A stretch of DNA of 64,000 bases from contig NZ_QUDO01000007.1 of the NCBI RefSeq assembly GCF_003477525.1, forward strand, positions 1-64,000. Direction: 5' to 3'. Both the position numbers and the translations under genes were made by a program. The notes beneath the pieces were generated by a model. The model was not told where the DNA came from. It saw only the letters and a list, made by a program, of their open reading frames with translations, and did no database searches. Below are positions 60,545 to 64,000 of this stretch, piece after piece; position 1 is the first letter of the stretch; every line of letters starts with the position of its first letter. The DNA is from Ruminococcus sp. AF41-9 (GTDB lineage Bacteria > Bacillota > Clostridia > Lachnospirales > Lachnospiraceae).

Positions 60545-60956
60545 CATGCGTGTTTCCCTCCTCTCTATCTGCAAACATAAATGTTATTTCCGCTCTTTTA
60601 CTTTCATAAAGCGGACGGATTGTAATGTTGTACGTGCACCGCGAATTGTCTCTTGTAAACTCAAATGTTTCCGCCAGCGTATTCCCGAAATAAATGCCAT
60701 ACTCCGTGCACTCGTCCAATTTTAAAATAAAAGGCAGATACTGGACCACTTCTTCTGCATGTTTAAATACGTTTTTATTTATGCGAATGTTTCCACGGTA
60801 GTCTTTATAGATGTACCGGTACAGCTGTGGGAATCCATTTTGCAAACCCTCTTGCACAAAATTCTCAAAGTTTTCCATTGTATTGCAAATTGTTCCCCTT
60901 GCTATATATTCAATAGTCTTTTTCAGGTCAATCCAGCCGCTTTCATAAATTTTCAT
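60525..60956 (-). CDS. hypothetical phage protein
   Basis: 143 residues. ENFENFVQEGLQNGFPQLYR and NTLAETFEFTRDNSRCTYNI, with a final strand AEITFMFADRE. Overlaps the start of the DUF5131 gene by 20 bases. Family not recognised. Confidence 0.55.
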   Translation of the reverse strand: MKIYESGWIDLKKTIEYIARGTICNTMENFENFVQEGLQNGFPQLYRYIYKDYRGNIRINKNVFKHAEEVVQYLPFILKLDECTEYGIYFGNTLAETFEFTRDNSRCTYNITIRPLYESKRAEITFMFADREEGNTHDEQKPD

Positions 60957-60969
60957 TGTCTTGCCCTCC

Positions 60970-61155
60970 TCACTTGCATTTTATCTTTTCCAGGATCCGC
61001 TGCCTCAGTGATTCATTGCTTTCAAACAGTCGTGGCTTTACCCCAAAAATGTACGCATGTTTTTTTAAGATTCTTCTCTGCAGGCGCCAGGCTGTCCACT
61101 TGCTGGGTTTCTTAAAGATTATTATCTCTTTTTCATCCATTGTCTTGTCCTCCAT
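60970..61155 (-). CDS. hypothetical small basic phage protein
   Basis: 61 residues rich in Lys/Arg (WTAWRLQRRILKKHAYIFGV). Overlaps the gene upstream by 23 bases. Possible nucleic-acid binder; no family recognised. Confidence 0.5.
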   Translation of the reverse strand: MEDKTMDEKEIIIFKKPSKWTAWRLQRRILKKHAYIFGVKPRLFESNESLRQRILEKIKCK

Positions 61156-61456
61156 ATCCCAGGTTTCCGGCTATCTTGTCCACGTCGTCGCGGGCTTTCT
61201 GGCTTTTCTCATAGTCCTCAAATCTTTCCAGGTCCATTTCCTGCCGCTCCGGATTGAAAGTTATATGTAAAAATGTCTTGCAGCCCAGGCAGGCACCGTG
61301 GCCGGTATTGATTCCCATCTCCATTGCCAGGCTTTTGCAGATCCAGTTTTCTTTACCACACACCGGGCAAATTCCTTTATATCTCTTTCTTGTGTCCTTT
61401 GGTTCATGGCTTTCTGTGTCCTGTGCCATGCGATCAATAATTTCTCCCATACTCAA
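61133..61456 (-). CDS. zinc-ribbon phage protein
   Basis: 107 residues. GICPVCGKENWICK and GHGACLGCKTFLHITF form a four-Cys zinc ribbon. Acidic helical C-terminus. Probably a small DNA- or protein-binding accessory factor; exact role unknown. Confidence 0.6.
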   Translation of the reverse strand: MSMGEIIDRMAQDTESHEPKDTRKRYKGICPVCGKENWICKSLAMEMGINTGHGACLGCKTFLHITFNPERQEMDLERFEDYEKSQKARDDVDKIAGNLGYGGQDNG

Positions 61457-61532
61457 CTGCTGCTCCTTTCCCAGGCAGCTTGCGCTGCCTGTGTCTTATT
61501 GTGTGATATATTTTGGATTTTAGAATAGCACC

Positions 61533-61754
61533 CTATCTGTATTCTTTGCCGGTTCCTTTGTCTCTCAGTGTGATCCGGCCTACAACCTCAAAACCAGCAA
61601 GCTCAGCTGTTTGCTTCATTACCGGTATAAGATCATTTATTTTTGCCATGCGTTCAGCTTCTCGCTGTTTTTCTTCCCTGCGCATGTTCCCCCAGGCTCC
61701 TCCGAATGTTGGATCTGGATAGCCCTCTGCGTTTCTGCTCACTTTTTCGCCCAT
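61533..61754 (-). CDS. hypothetical phage protein
   Basis: 73 residues. RNAEGYPDPTFGGAWGNMRR followed by a helix and a final strand VVGRITLRDKGTGKEYR. The PDPTFGGAWGN type start is seen in short proteins of Firmicutes prophages. Function unknown. Confidence 0.55.
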   Translation of the reverse strand: MGEKVSRNAEGYPDPTFGGAWGNMRREEKQREAERMAKINDLIPVMKQTAELAGFEVVGRITLRDKGTGKEYR

Positions 61755-61767
61755 TTTTATACCCTCT

Positions 61768-62091
61768 CTACGGTCTGCGTAATACTAATGTCATTTCATT
61801 ATTTTGATACGTCGCTTCACTTGCGGGTGTATGTATCTCTCGTAACTTAATGTGGATTATTTTCGTATCGTGCTTTATTTCCCAAAAAGGGTTTATTATT
61901 CCCTTTTGTTTCGTCAATGGCATTTCTGAATATTCCATAAAAGCATCCTCCACAATAAAAAGTCTTAGCCCTACGGATATTGCTGGCCTTGTTTTTTCCG
62001 TTCTGAACAACTCACAAATAGTCTCTTCCGGCATATTCATAAGCATCGGCAACGATATTATAACGTCTTTTGATTCTTGACTTTCTTCCAT
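61768..62091 (-). CDS. hypothetical phage protein
   Basis: 107 residues; slightly more AT-rich than its neighbours. LPMLMNMPEETICELFRTEK and KHDTKIIHIKLREIHT. The start overlaps the stop upstream by one base. Not recognised. Confidence 0.5.
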   Translation of the reverse strand: MEESQESKDVIISLPMLMNMPEETICELFRTEKTRPAISVGLRLFIVEDAFMEYSEMPLTKQKGIINPFWEIKHDTKIIHIKLREIHTPASEATYQNNEMTLVLRRP

Positions 62092-62450
62092 TACTCTTTT
62101 ACCTCCACCAGGTTTATCTTTGTTTCTTCCACCAGTTTGTCCCGGAGACTCTTAATCGTGTGCTTGCCGTCCTCGAATTCTTTCAACAAGTTCATGCAGC
62201 CATCATAATAATTTTCCAGGCGCTGTTTTCCCCATCCTTTCTGCTCATGCAGGTATGTCATGCCGAACAGGAGAAGCATGTCCAGAGCAGTCTCCGCTCG
62301 CTGCTTTTCCTTGCCTTTCTCAATCTCCTGCACTCTCCGGACGGCTTCGTTGGCCGTTTTCTGTTTCAATTCATAAATACGATCCGGCGTCATGCGGATA
62401 CTTTCTTTTCTCTCTTGTCGTTCCTTGGCTCTGCGTTCTTTTCTTCCCAT
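62091..62450 (-). CDS. hypothetical phage protein
   Basis: 119 residues, basic and helical (MGRKERRAKERQERKESIRM, then LLLFGMTYLHEQKGWGKQRL). Similar charged-N-terminal proteins occur in Lachnospiraceae phage replication/accessory regions. Function unknown. Confidence 0.55.
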   Translation of the reverse strand: MGRKERRAKERQERKESIRMTPDRIYELKQKTANEAVRRVQEIEKGKEKQRAETALDMLLLFGMTYLHEQKGWGKQRLENYYDGCMNLLKEFEDGKHTIKSLRDKLVEETKINLVEVKE

Positions 62451-62459
62451 AGCTGCCTC

Positions 62460-62723
62460 CTACTCTACCAGGTGGCTTACATCCTCAATATTCAGGATGT
62501 TTGCGTCGTGCAATACCAGGCTGTCGCCAATTTTCTCCGGAGTGCCGTAATACTCAACAATTTCTTTGCGGCTCCGGTCATAGACCAGCACGTTTTTTGG
62601 TAATCTGCTCAGCTCCTCTACCTGCTTTTGCAGGCTCAGGCACATTAGGCCTGCGCTGATCAGTGCAACGCTGATCACAATCGTCCAGACTGCTTTTAAT
62701 ATTCCCGCTGCCTTTTTTCTCAT
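62460..62723 (-). CDS. membrane-anchored hypothetical protein
   Basis: 87 residues. One N-terminal transmembrane helix (AVWTIVISVALISAGLMCLS), then a soluble beta-rich domain (VLVYDRSRKEIVEYYGTPEK). Not recognised. Confidence 0.55.
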   Translation of the reverse strand: MRKKAAGILKAVWTIVISVALISAGLMCLSLQKQVEELSRLPKNVLVYDRSRKEIVEYYGTPEKIGDSLVLHDANILNIEDVSHLVE

Positions 62724-62741
62724 GCTCGCTGCTCCTTTCTG

Positions 62742-63011
62742 TTAGAGCCAGGCTTCCACAATTTGCAGGCTGTCCTGTTCTATCCGATTTACGATCCGCA
62801 TCCGCTCCGGCTTTGCCTCTCTTATGTCCTCTAATGTGTCCGCCAGGGCTATCAGGTGCGTACTTTTCCGGCCATCAAACAGGCGTGCCACAAAAAGACC
62901 CGGATAGTCTTTCGGATCTTCATACACGACTATCATAGGCGCCCCCTGTGGCATCACTGCCCGGATTAATCTCATGTTAAATTGTGTTATTACCTGGTCC
63001 TCTGTTCTCAT
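62742..63011 (-). CDS. hypothetical phage protein
   Basis: 89 residues; alpha/beta sequence APMIVVYEDPKDYPGLFVAR, DGRKSTHLIALADTLEDIRE. Overlaps the RecU gene by 35 bases. Not recognised. Confidence 0.55.
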   Translation of the reverse strand: MRTEDQVITQFNMRLIRAVMPQGAPMIVVYEDPKDYPGLFVARLFDGRKSTHLIALADTLEDIREAKPERMRIVNRIEQDSLQIVEAWL

Positions 63012-63627
63012 TTTTCGTTTCTCCTCCTGCTATTTTGTCAATTATTTGCAGGTACTGGAGGCCATAAAAACCGCCTGTATCAACTTCCCAGTCTGGAAGC
63101 AAATCTTCTGCCTTTGCGCTGGCTGTTCCCGGTGTCTCCCAGGTCCACCCATACTGCTGCACAATGGCAATTTCTTTTTGCTTTGTTTTCTTGTGTCTCT
63201 CCCAACAATCGCGAGCTGCTTTCCAGAAGCTCCACGGCACCATAAAAAACCGATTCATGCCAAAACTTACGGCCACAAAAGCAAGTTGCCTGCCCTCTCC
63301 ATCCATCCATGCGTCTAAATACTCCGCCTGGTGGTCCTGGACGGCAGAGAAATCAATTCTGTTGCCGCTGGTGTGTTTTGCTTCGACCGCTACCGGAATA
63401 TCGCGGAAACGGCCTAAATAATCCACACAACTCTTACGATCTACCTTACAGCTTGCAACTTGGCCATGCGCCCCGCGGAGCGGTATAAACTCCGTGGGGA
63501 CCTTGTGCATGACTGCTATGCCTTTAGCCTGGTATTTTTCGTTTGCAAAATTGATAAAATCCTCAAATGGTTTGCCGAGGTTCGCTTTGCTGGCGTCCCT
63601 CCTGTATGTACCAGAATCCCATGCCAT
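62977..63627 (-). CDS. RecU-like Holliday junction resolvase
   Basis: 216 residues. NLGKPFEDFINFANEKYQAK, IAVMHKVPTEFIPLR, DYLGRFRDIPVAVEAKHTSG (the D and ExK metal ligands) and DHQAEYLDAWMDGEGRQLAF are the RecU nuclease pattern. It would resolve branched DNA before packaging. Its place with replication or recombination genes at the right edge suggests the early region continues past base 64000. Confidence 0.85.
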   Translation of the reverse strand: MAWDSGTYRRDASKANLGKPFEDFINFANEKYQAKGIAVMHKVPTEFIPLRGAHGQVASCKVDRKSCVDYLGRFRDIPVAVEAKHTSGNRIDFSAVQDHQAEYLDAWMDGEGRQLAFVAVSFGMNRFFMVPWSFWKAARDCWERHKKTKQKEIAIVQQYGWTWETPGTASAKAEDLLPDWEVDTGGFYGLQYLQIIDKIAGGETKNENRGPGNNTI

Positions 63628-63630
63628 GGA

Positions 63631-64000
63631 TCACGCCTCCTTTTCTGCGAAATCGTCCGGCATTGTGTCCAGGATTCTCTTTAATTTAAAAATTGTACCG
63701 TTGCCGATTCCATTGCCGGATCCGGTCTTTTTTTTCAGCTCCTGGAGGAATCGCTCAACCGCTGCTTTTCCTCCGGTGCTTTTGCCCTTAATGGCCTTTA
63801 CTGCATTTTCTGCATTTTTTCTGGCCTCTGCTTCCGCTTTGTTGGCTTTTGCTTTGTACTTAGCGACCTCCGCCTCCAACTCTTCGATTTCTGCCTTATG
63901 TACGGCCTCCTGGTCTTTAGCTGGCCCCGCCTGTTCTTTCTGGTTATTCACATAATCAACCAGCTGCTGGTCTGTCATTTTACGGAGCTTAGTGGCTTCC
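63631..64000 (-). CDS. helical phage protein, 5' end outside window
   Basis: The reading frame is open to the window edge, reading EATKLRKMTDQQLVDYVNNQ, so the ATG at 63978 may be internal. Long coiled coil rich in Glu/Lys/Ala (EIEELEAEVAKYKAKANKAE), then a basic end with IFKLKRILDTMPDDF. Four bases upstream of recU. Family not recognised. Confidence 0.55.
   Translation of the reverse strand, partial: EATKLRKMTDQQLVDYVNNQKEQAGPAKDQEAVHKAEIEELEAEVAKYKAKANKAEAEARKNAENAVKAIKGKSTGGKAAVERFLQELKKKTGSGNGIGNGTIFKLKRILDTMPDDFAEKEA

Noticed and set aside
1..64000. CRISPR arrays, tRNA or rRNA genes
   Set aside because: No regularly spaced identical repeats of CRISPR type and no cloverleaf or rRNA-like segment was recognised while reading both strands.

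Overview
The window looks like the chromosome of a gut-type Lachnospiraceae (Clostridia, Firmicutes). Reasons: strong AGGAGG ribosome-binding sites, low-GC mobile elements carrying TnpV, MobL/Pre relaxases and DUF5348 genes, and a PBSX-type (Xkd) contractile-tail prophage. Almost everything is accessory DNA. No housekeeping gene, tRNA, rRNA or CRISPR array was recognised. Species cannot be given.

Region 1 (1-5400, AT-rich, minus strand) is a defence island. It holds a CBASS-like operon with two nucleotidyltransferases in tandem feeding an S-4TM membrane effector (cut by the window edge). Next comes a single-chain restriction-modification enzyme (nuclease, N6-methylase and target-recognition domains) with its own small XRE controller and a consensus promoter.

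Region 2 (5495-19590) holds two tandem integrative mobilizable elements, A and B, with the same backbone: tnpV, relaxase, repeat-rich oriT/oriV DNA, RepA-type helicase, MobC-like protein, tyrosine integrase, excisionase, and a divergent plus-strand XRE regulator. The relaxases differ (MobL-type in A, Mob/Pre-type in B). Both right ends carry the same att core (12116 and 19565) preceded 24-25 bases earlier by an 11-base-period direct repeat. No left-hand core lies between 1 and 5495, so the defence genes may be cargo of A. B carries a peptidase E gene, a small membrane protein and a duplicated hairpin block of about 105 bases.

Region 3 (19735-64000, higher GC, minus strand) is a large part of a myovirus-type prophage, read from right to left. 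At the right edge are accessory genes with a RecU resolvase. Then come the packaging and head genes: sigma-like regulator, ParB-methyltransferase, TerS/TerL, portal, a giant MuF fusion, protease, scaffold and capsid. Then connectors, sheath and tube, tail chaperones with a classical -1 frameshift site, tape measure, baseplate XkdP-U and tail-fibre region. Next is a complete diversity-generating retroelement (variable protein, Avd, template repeat, reverse transcriptase), then holin and endolysin with a strong terminator. A small separate operon with an ADP-ribosylglycohydrolase ends the prophage part. Repressor, integrase and replication genes are not in the window.

Highlights: (i) a DGR whose 17 template/variable differences all fall at template adenines; (ii) a 1141-residue MuF head protein fused to kinase-like, SAP-like and ADP-ribosyltransferase-like regions, coupled to a possible immunity gene, in a prophage that also encodes an ADP-ribosylglycohydrolase; (iii) four phage genes each broken by exactly one missing base, suggesting assembly indels or early decay; (iv) a two-cyclase S-4TM defence operon.
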